Assembly (NCBI GenBank): GCA_020636405.1 | Contig: JACJXW010000004.1 | Location: forward strand, 3,336,001 to 3,400,000 | Length of the DNA stretch: 64,000 bases | Origin: Lewinellaceae bacterium | Lineage (GTDB): Bacteria > Bacteroidota > Bacteroidia > Chitinophagales > Saprospiraceae | Direction of reading: 5' to 3' | Shown here: positions 1 through 9,944 of the stretch, piece by piece | Numbering within the stretch: the stretch's first letter is position 1 | Layout: the number at the start of each line of letters is the position of its first letter | The notes under the pieces: generated by a model | Seen by the model: only the letters and a program-made list of their open reading frames with translations | Databases searched by the model: none | What the model was told of the DNA's origin: nothing | Made by a program: the position numbers and the translations under genes

Positions 1-2420
1 ATTACACCAAGGAAGATGTGCAGTTTGACGGTACCCTTTTCTCAGCGGATATTTTTCCTCCGTTCGACGAGACGGTAACCCTGCAGGCGGATACTTCCCT
101 TGGGTTTATTACCAAAACACCCGCCGAGGGGTATCCGGCTTACCAGGCTAAAGGAAACTATGATGGAGAGATCAGCCTGAGCAACAAAGGTTTGCTGGCC
201 AAAGGCAACGTCAAGTACCTGGGGGCTTCCATCTATTCCGAAGACATCATTTTCATGCCCAAACAGATGCTGGCCAGCGCCGAGCGCTTTGACCTGGAAG
301 AAAGCCGGGAAGACGGGCTGGAAGTGCCCCGGGCGCAGGGCTTTGATGTGAAGATAGACTGGCGCCCCTACAAGGACAGTATGTACATCCGCTCGGAAGA
401 GGCTCCTTTCGCCCTTTTCCAGGAAGGCGTTCATACGTTGGACGGTACCCTCATCCTTACTCCGGGCGGGCTCAAGGGAGATGGTACCCTCGACTGGGAC
501 AAGGCCACCATGAAATCGCACCTGTTCTCTTTTGGCGTCTTTTCGTCAACGGCAGATACCACCGAGGTTAAGATCAAGACCCAGGACCTCAAAGACATCG
601 CTTTGGAAACCGACAATGTGAAAAGTGATGTGGATTTCGAGGAGCAGGTGGCTACCTTCAAGGCCAACGATGAATTTCTGGAGACGACCTTGCCTGCTAT
701 TCAGTACCGGACCTCAATGAACGAATTCACCTGGGACATGGCCGAGGAGCACATCACTTTCAAATCGGACCCGAACAAACCCGGGCGCTTCGTCTCCATT
801 CACCCCGACCAGGATTCTCTGTTCTTTGAGGGAGGAGAAGCGTTTTATGACCTTAAAACCGACGAGCTCAAGGTGAGCGGCGTACCTTTTGTAGTAGCGG
901 CCGATGCTTTTGTCTATCCGGACAGCAATTATCTGGAGATCGGGCGTGGCGGTGTGATGGCTACCCTGGAGAATGCCCGGATCATCGCTGACACTCTTAA
1001 CCGCTACCACGTCATTAACCGGGCTACTGTCGATATTCTCGGCAAGCGGCTGTACAAGGCAACCGGTTTTTATGAATATAATATCGGCGACAAGGAGCAG
1101 GAGATCGAATTTGCGAATATTGTGGGGCAGCCGGTCGGAAAAGGCGCTTACAGTGAGAAGCGCGTGGTGACCAGGGCTACCGGCGAAGTTACCCCTGAAG
1201 ACAATTTTTACATTGACCAACGCACAGAGTTCCGGGGTACTATCAGCCTGGAGGCGGAATCCAGAAATCTATCCTTCGAGGGTTTTGCCCGGCTCGATTC
1301 CGAAGAACTTCCGCACCGGTTCTGGTTCACCGTAAGTAGTAAGGCGGATAAAAACAACCTGGTCATCAACTACGATGAACCCAAGAATTACGACGGCGAA
1401 CCTTTGGCCACAGGATTTTTCCTGGGTAAGGAAACCGCCGAGGTGTATCCCCGTGTGATGATGCCCTTGTTCTTCCGGAAAGACCGCCCCATCCTGCCGG
1501 TCAAGGGTGTTTTCAAGTTCGATAAAGATAAAGACCAGTTCATTTTTGGCGACTCTCTGAAAGTCATTGGCGGTAGTTTGCGCGGCAATCAATTGATCTT
1601 CCGCAACCGGGATGGCAAACTGGAAGGAGAAGGCTCCTTCAACCTGGGCTCCGGCCTGAAATACATCAAGGTAGATGCCTCGGGAACCATGCGGTCGGAG
1701 TTTGTGGAAGCGGCGGCGCCAGATGAGAATATGATCATTTCTGATACCATGGACCTTACGGCTACAATGGCGCCAGTGGAACAAAAGTACGAGGTAGCGG
1801 CTGATATTATGACGGGTATACAAATGGTCGTACCTGAACGCTTGCTAAAGATCATGATCACCGATATTGAGTCGATGAGTTTTGATGCCAGCCCGGCCGT
1901 TTACCTCACCGACCTGGACTTTTACCGCAAGGCGATTGCCAATCTTTTACCTCCCGGAAAAGAGGCCGACGCCACCCTGGCCAGCCTGGGTACCGGGTTG
2001 TTGGAGGTGCCGGAAAAAGTGAACCCGTATACCTTTTTGTTCAGCCGGTTACCTATGAAGTGGAACGCTGAATACCAGTCGTTTATCTCTATGGAAGACA
2101 AAAACGCGCTGGCCAGCATCAAAGGAGAATCCATCAACCGGATGCTGGAGTCTTATGTTGAATTCAAGATGCCATCCAATGACGATGACCGCTTGTACAT
2201 CTATATCAAATCCCCGAGTGAGCTTTTCTACTTCTTTGGCTATAAGCAGGGTATTCTGAGCGTTACCTCTAATAACCCCGCTTTTATGGAAGAGCTGGCA
2301 AGCATGAAGGCTAAGGAGAAGATCATCAAGATGGATGACGGCAATACCTACGAGATACAGGATGTAGACGTCGGTACGGCGCGCCTGTTCTTCAACCGGG
2401 TAAAGGCGGCAAGGAAATAG
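1..2420 (+). CDS. Large beta-rich hypothetical protein, C-terminal part (5' truncated by window)
   Basis: The frame is open from the first complete codon at base 3 and ends with TAG at 2418-2420, so at least 805 codons are present and the true start lies outside the window. A GTG at 18 is in frame but has no claim to be the start. The protein is rich in alternating polar/hydrophobic stretches with many Gly-Thr/Asp turns, such as repeated DGTL and KGDGTLDW-type motifs, suggesting stacked beta-strands; no enzyme motif is visible. The tail is more helical and ends in basic residues. I do not recognise a named family. It resembles the long uncharacterised proteins common in Saprospiraceae, but that is an impression and not a search result. 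Confidence 0.75.
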   Translation, partial: YTKEDVQFDGTLFSADIFPPFDETVTLQADTSLGFITKTPAEGYPAYQAKGNYDGEISLSNKGLLAKGNVKYLGASIYSEDIIFMPKQMLASAERFDLEESREDGLEVPRAQGFDVKIDWRPYKDSMYIRSEEAPFALFQEGVHTLDGTLILTPGGLKGDGTLDWDKATMKSHLFSFGVFSSTADTTEVKIKTQDLKDIALETDNVKSDVDFEEQVATFKANDEFLETTLPAIQYRTSMNEFTWDMAEEHITFKSDPNKPGRFVSIHPDQDSLFFEGGEAFYDLKTDELKVSGVPFVVAADAFVYPDSNYLEIGRGGVMATLENARIIADTLNRYHVINRATVDILGKRLYKATGFYEYNIGDKEQEIEFANIVGQPVGKGAYSEKRVVTRATGEVTPEDNFYIDQRTEFRGTISLEAESRNLSFEGFARLDSEELPHRFWFTVSSKADKNNLVINYDEPKNYDGEPLATGFFLGKETAEVYPRVMMPLFFRKDRPILPVKGVFKFDKDKDQFIFGDSLKVIGGSLRGNQLIFRNRDGKLEGEGSFNLGSGLKYIKVDASGTMRSEFVEAAAPDENMIISDTMDLTATMAPVEQKYEVAADIMTGIQMVVPERLLKIMITDIESMSFDASPAVYLTDLDFYRKAIANLLPPGKEADATLASLGTGLLEVPEKVNPYTFLFSRLPMKWNAEYQSFISMEDKNALASIKGESINRMLESYVEFKMPSNDDDRLYIYIKSPSELFYFFGYKQGILSVTSNNPAFMEELASMKAKEKIIKMDDGNTYEIQDVDVGTARLFFNRVKAARK

Positions 2421-2593
2421 AAGTTGAGAGTTGGCCCTTTCCGCTTTCCAGCAGTCTTTGCAATTTATCATTAGAGAAGGTTGATAAAAGTCATTCCTTC
2501 CTTGGAAGCATTGCAGTATTATTGCTGGTGAAAAGAAGGGGGAGCACCATATGATCTGTAGTGGTAATCCATACGTTAACCAAAACAAATTTT

Positions 2594-2761
2594 ATGTATT
2601 TGCTCGATCTCTTTGCGGCCAAAGCTGCCTTTTTGGCCATGGTAGTAGTCCTCATCATTATCCCGGTGTGGATCACAATCGTTGCTTTCACCAAAAAGAA
2701 GGGGGATGTCGGAACATCCAATACTGTGGTGGAAGAAGAAGAGCGGGAAGAGGCCATATAG
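2594..2761 (+). CDS. Small single-pass membrane protein (55 aa), hypothetical
   Basis: This is a 55-codon frame from ATG 2594 to TAG 2759-2761. Residues about 8-33 form one strongly hydrophobic helix (AMVVVLIIIPVWITIVAF), followed by a KKK stop-transfer signal and an acidic tail (VVEEEEREEA). The frame could be extended upstream to ATG 2561, but the 2594 start gives a cleaner small membrane protein. A clear hairpin terminator follows the stop by about 30 bases, which supports a real short transcript. No family is recognised; it could be a small accessory subunit or a spurious frame. Confidence 0.5.
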   Translation: MYLLDLFAAKAAFLAMVVVLIIIPVWITIVAFTKKKGDVGTSNTVVEEEEREEAI

Positions 2762-2789
2762 TTTAAAGAAAATAGCTTTAGATCATTAT

Positions 2790-2821
2790 AGGGTAGTTCT
2801 TGAGAGCTACCCTGTTTTTTT
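2790..2821 (+). terminator. Rho-independent terminator after the small membrane protein
   Basis: AGGGTAG (2790-2796) pairs with CTACCCT (2807-2813), with T-G, T-A and C-G pairs continuing inward to a TTGA loop. A run of T follows at 2815-2821. It is placed directly after the 55-aa gene. I see nothing else convincing between here and the desaturase at 3049. Confidence 0.75.
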
Positions 2822-3048
2822 ACCTGTTGCTGGCCTACCTGACATAAATTTTACAGCCAATTTCGAAAGCGATTCCCTAATGTTTAATATTTTGTGAACG
2901 ATTCCAGCTTGCCGGGCTGTTTTCTGCCCTCTTTTTTCCTTCTGACTTAGAGAGCTCTTATTCAATCCAGGTTTTCTGCTTTCTATCGGAGGTAGAAATG
3001 AGCTGCTGAAGCAGCCCTGATTTTTCCAACTTTTATTATTGTCTGAAA

Positions 3049-4137
3049 ATGAACTTCAAGGAAATTAAATTCAACCGCAACCAACACAAAGATTTCATAC
3101 TGATCCTCCGAAAAAGAGTAAATGACTATTTTCAGGAAAACAACATCAGCCGTTATGCTAACGCCCGGATGGTCGTCAAAACGGTGGTCTTGATCTTGTC
3201 CTTTCTAATTCCTTACGTCCTGATGCTGAGTGGAGTGGTTACCAGCTTGTGGCTTATCCTCACCTGTTGGGTGGTCATGGCCCTGGCTACTGCCGGCATT
3301 GGTTTTTCGGTAATGCATGATGCGAACCACGGGGCTTATTCCCGCAACCAACATGTCAACAAGGTACTGGGTTTTTTGATGAACTTCATTGGAGGTAGCG
3401 CGATCAACTGGCGGATACAGCACAATGTCCTTCACCATTCCTTCACCAACGTGCATGGTATGGATGAGGACATCGACGCTGGTAAGATCCTGCGTTTTTC
3501 TCCCCATCAGGAGCGCTACTGGTTCCACCGTTTCCAGCACATTTACGCCTGGTTTTTTTACGGGTTGATGACCATAATGTGGATTACGACCAAGGATTTC
3601 CGGCAGCTCCTCCGCTATCGAAGAATGGGGCTGCTCGAATCCCAGGGTATAAAGTTTGGCGTTGCAATGGCCGAACTGCTTTCTATGAAAGCGGTCTATT
3701 ATATCTACATGCTATTCCTCCCTATTTTTCTGTTGAGCATTCCGTGGTGGATGACCCTGAGCTTCTTCCTGATTTTCCATTTTATCCTCGGCCTGGTCAC
3801 CGCTTGTGTTTTTCAGACGGCGCATGTCATGGACGAAGCAGAGTATCCGATACCTGACTCGGAGGGCAATATGGAGAACAGCTGGGCTATTCATCAACTA
3901 CTGACTACCGCTAACTTTGCACCCCGGAGCCGGATCTTGTCTTGGTTTATCGGAGGGCTTAATTATCAGATCGAACATCACCTTTTCCCTAATATTTGTC
4001 ACATACACTATCCGAAGATATCCAGGATTGTCCGGGAAACAGCCCAGTCTTTCGGGCTTCCCTATAAAATACAGCCTACATTCCTGGCGGCCCTGATCAA
4101 TCATGGGCGAATGCTGAGGCAACTGGGAATAGCCTGA
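3049..4137 (+). CDS. Membrane fatty-acid (acyl-CoA/acyl-lipid) desaturase
   Basis: This is a 362-aa integral membrane di-iron desaturase. All three histidine boxes are visible: H90-D-A-N-H94, H125-xxx-H129-H130, and Q307-I-E-H310-H311 followed by LFPN. The QxxHH form of the third box is typical of the front-end/linoleoyl-CoA desaturase branch, although no cytochrome b5 domain is fused. Hydrophobic segments lie around residues 45-85, 165-185 and 205-250. The family uses O2 and electrons from a ferredoxin or cytochrome to introduce a cis double bond into an acyl chain. The start is ATG 3049. The neighbours do not specify the substrate; the likely role is membrane-lipid fluidity (inference). Confidence 0.9.
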   Translation: MNFKEIKFNRNQHKDFILILRKRVNDYFQENNISRYANARMVVKTVVLILSFLIPYVLMLSGVVTSLWLILTCWVVMALATAGIGFSVMHDANHGAYSRNQHVNKVLGFLMNFIGGSAINWRIQHNVLHHSFTNVHGMDEDIDAGKILRFSPHQERYWFHRFQHIYAWFFYGLMTIMWITTKDFRQLLRYRRMGLLESQGIKFGVAMAELLSMKAVYYIYMLFLPIFLLSIPWWMTLSFFLIFHFILGLVTACVFQTAHVMDEAEYPIPDSEGNMENSWAIHQLLTTANFAPRSRILSWFIGGLNYQIEHHLFPNICHIHYPKISRIVRETAQSFGLPYKIQPTFLAALINHGRMLRQLGIA

Positions 4138-4188
4138 TCAACGCAATTTGCCGGTTGCCAGATAGCCGGCCAACAAAAAAAGTGGCGC

Positions 4189-5178
4189 ATGGAATACAGG
4201 GGGCTGCCCAAAATTGAGCTTCACCTGCACCTCGACTGTTCACTCAGTTATCAGGTAGCATCGCGTATTGACCCTACACTCAGTGAGGAGCAGTACCGGC
4301 ATAACTTCATCGGGCCCGTACGTTGTCATGACCTCGCCGATTATCTCGCCCGTGCTGAGCATGGCATCCGGCTGATGCAAACGCTACAGCAACTGGAATG
4401 GGTAACGCTTGACCTCATGGAGCAACTGAAAGTGGAGAACGTATTGTATGCTGAAATTCGCTTTGCGCCCCTGCTTCATACCCGCAAGGGCCTCGCGCCC
4501 GAAACGGTGGTCGCGGTTGTCAATGAGGCTCTGGAAAAGGGGATGAGGATCACTGGGGTGGAAGCCCGGCTGATCCTTTGTACCCTGCGTCATTTTACAG
4601 AATCGGAGAGCCTGCATACTATTCGCCTGGTGGAGCAGTTCAGGAACCACACTCATGTGGTAGGCTTCGATATTGCCGGTGACGAAGCCGGATACCCAGT
4701 CGATGCCCATGTAGCGGCGTTTCGCTACGCCCGACAGCAAGGCATTCCCTGTACTTCTCACGCCGGCGAAGCCCGAGGGGCGGACAGTGTCTGGGAGGTG
4801 CTCAGAAATTTCACTCCCCGCCGCATCGGGCACGGTGTTCGCTGTTCGGAAGACCCCCGGCTGGTGCAGCACCTGAAAACCAGCCAAATACATCTGGAAG
4901 TTTGCCCAACGAGCAATCTGCAGACCAATATGTACGAAACGCTCGAAGAGCACCCGGTTGATCAATTGTATCGCCAGGGCCTTTCCCTGAGCATCAATAC
5001 GGACGGGCGAACGATCTCGAATATCACCCTCGGGGAAGAATACCGCAAATTGCACTCCACGTATCATTGGAATAAGGAGGACCTCCTCCAATGCAACCTC
5101 AATGCATTGGAAGCCGCTTTTGTGGAGGAATACGTAAAAGCACCTATTCGAAAGAAGTTGCTGGAGGGATATAGTTAA
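4189..5178 (+). CDS. add: Adenosine deaminase family protein
   Basis: This is a 329-aa TIM-barrel amidohydrolase of the adenosine/adenine deaminase family, which hydrolyses adenosine to inosine and ammonia. Visible metal and catalytic residues are H12-L-H14-L-D16, H191 in SHAGE with E194 as general acid, H215 in IGHGVR, and D272 in NTDGR as the zinc-ligand aspartate. The mammalian DDP motif is replaced by DGR; bacterial relatives often have DNR there, so activity is expected. Some members deaminate other purine derivatives, so exact substrate is not certain. It starts 51 bp after the desaturase stop on the same strand and could be co-transcribed. Confidence 0.88.
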   Translation: MEYRGLPKIELHLHLDCSLSYQVASRIDPTLSEEQYRHNFIGPVRCHDLADYLARAEHGIRLMQTLQQLEWVTLDLMEQLKVENVLYAEIRFAPLLHTRKGLAPETVVAVVNEALEKGMRITGVEARLILCTLRHFTESESLHTIRLVEQFRNHTHVVGFDIAGDEAGYPVDAHVAAFRYARQQGIPCTSHAGEARGADSVWEVLRNFTPRRIGHGVRCSEDPRLVQHLKTSQIHLEVCPTSNLQTNMYETLEEHPVDQLYRQGLSLSINTDGRTISNITLGEEYRKLHSTYHWNKEDLLQCNLNALEAAFVEEYVKAPIRKKLLEGYS

Positions 5179-5208
5179 GGCCTGCCCGGGAATACTTCCC
5201 CCATTTGA

Positions 5209-5697
5209 TTAAGCATTCTCTGAAAAGCGCGATTTTTTGTGATTGGGGAGCTCTGGCTGCCGGCCTTTCCACGAGTCGGGTACGTGTTTGATGTGGGGCT
5301 CCATTTTCTGGATGGCCCTCAGTACGTCAACCCGGCTGATCTGGCCGATGAGCTCTCCCTTATCTGTCACCGGAAGGCGCTTGAATCCTGAATTGACGAA
5401 TTCATACGCGGCATCGAGAATAGTCTTATCAGCGCTAATGGTTTTTACCGAGGTAGACATATAATCTGCGACCGTAGTCATTTTTTCGGGTTCTTCATTG
5501 TAGGGGCCTTCCAGCAGTATCCTCAGGCAATCTACTTCAGAAAGCATTCCGGCCAATTCGTTTTTTTCATTGAGTACGGGCGCTCCGGATATCTTTTTCT
5601 TAAGGATGGTGTCGATAGCTTCATTAATAGGGGTTTCCGGAGTAAAGGTGATCAGCTTGGTGGCCATGAATTTCGTAACGGGCGGATACTGGTTCAT
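5209..5697 (-). CDS. CBS-domain pair protein
   Basis: This 162-aa protein is built of two CBS domains (about residues 8-70 and 80-135), recognised from the paired V-T-KFMATKLITFTP... and ADYMSTSVKTISAD patterns and the SGAPVLNE/GFKRLPVTD cores. Such Bateman modules bind adenine nucleotides and act as energy sensors or allosteric regulators. There is no attached catalytic or channel domain, so the partner is unknown. The basic C-terminal tail (NHKKSRF) is outside the domains. It converges with the adenosine deaminase 30 bp away, an adenosine-related neighbour, but a functional link is only a guess. The ATG at 5697 is the natural start. Confidence 0.88.
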   Translation of the reverse strand: MNQYPPVTKFMATKLITFTPETPINEAIDTILKKKISGAPVLNEKNELAGMLSEVDCLRILLEGPYNEEPEKMTTVADYMSTSVKTISADKTILDAAYEFVNSGFKRLPVTDKGELIGQISRVDVLRAIQKMEPHIKHVPDSWKGRQPELPNHKKSRFSENA

Positions 5698-5988
5698 ACA
5701 GTCAGTTTTTAGAATAAGATTAAGAAAATATTGGCTGAAAATTTGTTTTGAATTGAATGACTCCTTTAATTTAATACAAAAATTCTCTTTTGGGCTTTAT
5801 TTGGAATAAAATTTTTCAATACTTGAGCCGGGCTGTAAATAAAGGCTTGAAGGCCTGTACTTTTTCCGAATAAAATTCTATATTTATAGAACTCTTTTGC
5901 CTGGCCCGCTGTTCGCGCCGGGTTCCGTTTTCCTTTCTATCGGCACTTTCCCGAAATGTAGCTCTCCTCACTGCAAAAGAGTTGTTCA

Positions 5989-8691
5989 ATGAATAACAAA
6001 CTGGACAAGATATTCCGGCCTTCTGCCATTGCCGTTATCGGAGCTTCCAATGAACCCCATACCGTAGGTTATGCCCTGGTCAACAATCTGGTGGGAAAGG
6101 GATATAACGGGACTGTTTATCCGGTTAACCTGAATGAGCACAGCATTCAGGGAGTTCGTTGTTATCATCATGTCGGGGAGATCGAAGACGAGGTAGACCT
6201 GGCCCTTATCGCTACCCCCGCCGAATCGGTAGTATCTATAGCCAAAGAATGCGGACAGGCAGGCGTAGGCGGGGTGGTGATCATTTCTGCGGGCTTTTCC
6301 GAGATCGGGGAGCAGGGCCAGGCACTCAGCAAAGAAGTGCTGAATACGGCCAGGAGATACAATATGCGCATTATCGGCCCCAACTGCCTGGGTTTTATCA
6401 ATCCTTCGCTCAACCTAAATGCGACCTTCGCCAACCGGATGGCGCTGCCCGGCAAGATCGCTTTTATATCCCAAAGCGGCGCTTTATGTACCGCTATTCT
6501 CGACTGGGCGCGCAAGCAAAAGGTCGGCTTCAGCCATTTTGTCTCCATCGGAGATATGATCGACATCGGTTTTCACGACCTCATCGATTATTTTGGGCAT
6601 GATCCACACACTTCAAGTATCCTCATCTATATGGAATCCTTGAAGGATGCCCGCAAGTTCATGAGTGCGGCGCGTGCCTTTGCCCGTACTAAACCGATTC
6701 TGGTACTCAAGGCGGGGAAGAGCAAGGAAGGTGCTAAAGCAACCTTATCCCATACCGGTTCACTGGCCGGCAACGACGCGGTGTTTGAAGCGGCGCTTAA
6801 ACGGGCAGGTATCATTAGGGTAGAGACGATTGCCCAACTTTTCAATTGTGCCCAGGGGCTGGCCTTGCAGCAACGCCCGGCCGGTAACCGCCTGGCCATC
6901 ATAACCAATGCAGGGGGGCCGGGTGTGCTCGCCACTGACCACCTCATCGGAAACGGGGGCGCCCTGGCAAACCTGAGTGAGGAAACCATCGTTCGCCTCG
7001 ATAAAGCCCTGAATTCGAACTGGAGCCGCAGCAACCCCGTCGACATCCACGGCGATGCCACTGCCTTTCATTATCGAGAGGCAGTTGAGGCCTGTATTGA
7101 AGATAAAAATTCGGACGGTATACTGGTCATCCTCACTCCGCAGGCCGTGACCCGATCTGTTGATGTGGAGCGCGAGATCACTAACCTCGCCCGCCGCACC
7201 CGAAAAACCATCCTGGCTTCCTGGATGGAGGAGGAAGAGTTTCCCCGCGAATTCTACTACCGCCCGCCGGACAATACCATACCTAGCTTTCAGTTCCCCG
7301 AGAGTGCGGTCGATGTTTTTCTCAAGATGTACAATTATACGCGCAACATCGAATTGTTGTATGAAACGCCTTCCACCATGCCTCAGGAATTTTCTCAAGA
7401 CGTTGAGGCGGCAAGAACAATGCTCAATGAAGCCATCCGTGCCGGCCGCCACCAACTGACGGAGATCGAGGCCAAGCAGTTGTTAAAGTACTATGACATG
7501 CCGGTAACCCATTCCGAACTGGCCAGAACACCTGCCGAAGCGGCCCGGCTGGCCACCGAGATCGGATTTCCGGTGGTGATGAAGATCGTTTCTCCGGATG
7601 TGGGGCTGAAAACAGACATAGGCGGGGTAGAAGTAGGGCTGAATTCCACTGATGAGGCAGAAATGGCTTTTGGCCGGATAATGAAGAGAGTAAAGACGGC
7701 CAACCCTTTGGCGGAGATCTATGGGATTTCAGTAGAGGAAATGGTTAATAAACCCTATGAACTTCTTATCGGAGCTAATAAAGACCCCATCTTCGGCCCG
7801 GTAATCGTCTTCGCTCTCGGGGGAATAACGGTAGAGATCTTCAAGGATTCCAATATCGGGCTTCCACCTCTCAACATGGCCCTGGCCAAACGGATCATCG
7901 AGGAGACCAAGGTGTATGAACTGCTTAAAGGTTACCGGGGAATGCCGAAGGTCGATATTCGCTCCATCCAGTTTATGCTCTACAAATTCGCTTATCTGAT
8001 TATGGACTGCCCTCAGATCAAAGAGATCGATATCAATCCATTTGTGGTGGATGAGCAGGGGGGGATTGTGCTCGATGCTTATGTTATCCTGGATCAGGGC
8101 TACCGGGAAACCCATCACCGCCCCTATGGGCATCTGGTCATTTCTCCTTACCCCAAGCAATATGTCCGCCTGTTCACCATGAATAATGGCCATAAGGTAA
8201 AGCTGCGGCCCATCCGCCCCGAGGATGAACCCTTGGAAGCGGAAATGATCGCCAGTTTTTCCAGGCAGACCCAGTATTTCCGCTTCTTTGGCTATGTACC
8301 TCATATTTCCAAGGAGTTGCTGAGGCGTTCTACCCAGATTGACTACGATCGGGAGATCGCTATTATCGCAGAGGCCGGAGAGAACGGCAATAGGAAAATG
8401 GCCGGCGAGGTGCGCCTGCTCGCCCATGCTGATAATGATGTGGCAGAGTTTGCGATAGCTGTTGCCGACCAGTGGCAGGGGCAGGGGCTGGGCCGTCAAC
8501 TTACGGATTATATCATTGAGATCGCTCGTGAACGCGGCATCAGGAAGATATATGCCAACGTGCTGAAGGCCAATACGGTTATGGTGGAAATGTTCCGCCG
8601 CCGCGGCTTTGCTTTAACCTCGGCCGACCATTCCACCTATTTTGCCGAACTGGAAGTAGCAAGGGCAGCTATCGCCCAAAATACCAGGTGA
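5989..8691 (+). CDS. Acyl-CoA synthetase (NDP-forming) fused to GNAT acetyltransferase
   Basis: This is a 900-aa multidomain protein. Residues about 5-130 are a CoA-binding Rossmann domain (AVIGASNEPHTVGYALVNNL). Residues 150-460 are succinyl-CoA-ligase-like domains, including FISQSGALC and LSHTGSLAG. Residues about 480-705 are an ATP-grasp domain (PVVMKIVSPDVGLKTDIGGV). Residues about 730-890 are a GNAT domain with the acetyl-CoA loop QGQGLGRQL. This is the architecture of the PatZ/YfiQ-type proteins. In characterised members the synthetase half may be either active (acyl-CoA plus ADP and Pi to acid plus ATP) or only regulatory, with the GNAT half acetylating lysines. Which applies here cannot be read from sequence alone. 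The 3' end overlaps the convergent gene by 23 bp. Confidence 0.9.
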   Translation: MNNKLDKIFRPSAIAVIGASNEPHTVGYALVNNLVGKGYNGTVYPVNLNEHSIQGVRCYHHVGEIEDEVDLALIATPAESVVSIAKECGQAGVGGVVIISAGFSEIGEQGQALSKEVLNTARRYNMRIIGPNCLGFINPSLNLNATFANRMALPGKIAFISQSGALCTAILDWARKQKVGFSHFVSIGDMIDIGFHDLIDYFGHDPHTSSILIYMESLKDARKFMSAARAFARTKPILVLKAGKSKEGAKATLSHTGSLAGNDAVFEAALKRAGIIRVETIAQLFNCAQGLALQQRPAGNRLAIITNAGGPGVLATDHLIGNGGALANLSEETIVRLDKALNSNWSRSNPVDIHGDATAFHYREAVEACIEDKNSDGILVILTPQAVTRSVDVEREITNLARRTRKTILASWMEEEEFPREFYYRPPDNTIPSFQFPESAVDVFLKMYNYTRNIELLYETPSTMPQEFSQDVEAARTMLNEAIRAGRHQLTEIEAKQLLKYYDMPVTHSELARTPAEAARLATEIGFPVVMKIVSPDVGLKTDIGGVEVGLNSTDEAEMAFGRIMKRVKTANPLAEIYGISVEEMVNKPYELLIGANKDPIFGPVIVFALGGITVEIFKDSNIGLPPLNMALAKRIIEETKVYELLKGYRGMPKVDIRSIQFMLYKFAYLIMDCPQIKEIDINPFVVDEQGGIVLDAYVILDQGYRETHHRPYGHLVISPYPKQYVRLFTMNNGHKVKLRPIRPEDEPLEAEMIASFSRQTQYFRFFGYVPHISKELLRRSTQIDYDREIAIIAEAGENGNRKMAGEVRLLAHADNDVAEFAIAVADQWQGQGLGRQLTDYIIEIARERGIRKIYANVLKANTVMVEMFRRRGFALTSADHSTYFAELEVARAAIAQNTR

Positions 8692-9055
8692 TAAAGCTTA
8701 CAGTGGTACATAGTATAACCCCCCAGAGCATATCGACAACCACCAGCGTCCAGGGAAAAGGGCTGATCACCGCCCGGTTGACGAGGTCGTAGGTAGCGTA
8801 GGTGACCAGGCCAAAAAATGCGCCCCGAAGCAGAACATCACGTGCACTGCCCGACAGAGACGGTTGTACCACAAAAACGATGATACCGGCCAGGAAGAGC
8901 AGGTAAAATAAAATGGCTGCCAACCAGTCCGTCTGTTCCCGCATCAGAGGGCCTAGTTGCTGGCGGTAGAAATTGCGCCCCAGCCAGCCGAGCCAGAGCA
9001 TATCCAGCGGGAAGAAGGACAGCAGTGCGATGAGATAGAGTTTGAGAAAGGCCAT
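8669..9055 (-). CDS. DUF2177 family membrane protein
   Basis: This is a 128-aa protein with four predicted membrane helices: about residues 4-24, 42-62, 73-93 and 100-122. The N-terminal pattern FFPLDMLWLGWLGRNFY and the central TYATYDLVNRAVI match the DUF2177 family, a widespread small inner-membrane family of unknown function. The stop lies inside the last codons of the convergent synthetase/acetyltransferase gene. ATG 9055 is the start, and the upstream DUF2911 lipoprotein gene ends 18 bp before it on the same strand, so the two may be co-transcribed. Confidence 0.85.
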   Translation of the reverse strand: MAFLKLYLIALLSFFPLDMLWLGWLGRNFYRQQLGPLMREQTDWLAAILFYLLFLAGIIVFVVQPSLSGSARDVLLRGAFFGLVTYATYDLVNRAVISPFPWTLVVVDMLWGVILCTTVSFITWYFGR

Positions 9056-9073
9056 TCCTATGGGTTATTAAGG

Positions 9074-9682
9074 TCATTGGGGCAGTTCTCCGACACTAAT
9101 GGGAACCGCCAGCTTATCCCAGCTAAGTTGCACCAGGTTGTCCTCCACGGTGAACTCGAGGTTTTCAACCGGGTTTTCCAGGGCCCGGGGTTTTACTTCC
9201 ACCCGTAAAGCGTCTTTGGATTTGTCGTATTCGTAGGCGCCCCATTGCTCCGCCACCGTATTAAAGATAACAGTCCATTTGTCCTCCCCCGGGATAGTGA
9301 ATAGCGCATATTTCCCGGCGGCCAGGTTTTTCCCCTCCACCTTTGCAGTTTTGGAAAAAGAGATCGTAGTGGCTTCATTGGCGCCGGTGCGCCATACTTC
9401 TCCGTAGGGAACCAGCCCTCCCCATATTTTACGCCCTTTGGTTGCCGGGCTGCTATAGTTGATCTCAATGGAAAGGGCTCCAATGGTACCGATGGCTTTC
9501 TTCGCGGGGCTGATGCGTTTAGAACTGCCGTCATCCTCGTCACTGGTTTCTTCCGGTGTTGTTACTGTTGTAGCTGTTTCCGGTTGATCGGCAGCAGCAG
9601 CAGCCTGGTCGGCCGATTGGGGGTTGTTGCATGCGGCCAGGAAGAACAAGCCCAGTAGGAGTCCGGTGAGTAGGTTTTTCAT
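9074..9682 (-). CDS. DUF2911 family lipoprotein
   Basis: This is a 202-aa secreted protein. The signal peptide MKNLLTGLLLGLFFLAAC carries a lipobox at LAAC, so Cys18 should be lipidated. A low-complexity Ala/Gln/Thr/Glu/Asp linker (about residues 19-55) precedes a DUF2911 domain. That domain is recognised from KRISPAKKAIGTIG, the INYSSPATKGRKIWGGLVPYGEVWRTGANEAT block and AAGKYALFTIPGEDKW. The family is common in Bacteroidota and has no established function; its fold suggests a beta-sandwich. It probably sits on the periplasmic face of a membrane or on the cell surface. Confidence 0.88.
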   Translation of the reverse strand: MKNLLTGLLLGLFFLAACNNPQSADQAAAAADQPETATTVTTPEETSDEDDGSSKRISPAKKAIGTIGALSIEINYSSPATKGRKIWGGLVPYGEVWRTGANEATTISFSKTAKVEGKNLAAGKYALFTIPGEDKWTVIFNTVAEQWGAYEYDKSKDALRVEVKPRALENPVENLEFTVEDNLVQLSWDKLAVPISVGELPQ

Positions 9683-9944
9683 GGTAGTCGTTTTTTTGGA
9701 AAGATAAGGCCTTTAAAAATGAAATATACCATTACTACAGCTTGAAATCCAAAATGGTTGCGGGGAATTATCACCTTCGCTCCTGTCCTTTCAAAACAGG
9801 ATTGAGGCCTATCCTCATCAGGTAAGGAAAGAAAAGACTATTATTTGACCGGCCTTTGCTAATTTTGTACTGGGTGCCGGTCGCAGGGTTGCCTACCAGC
9901 CGACGGAATGTACAAGCCCGGGCCAGCCGAAAAAATTGACCGCA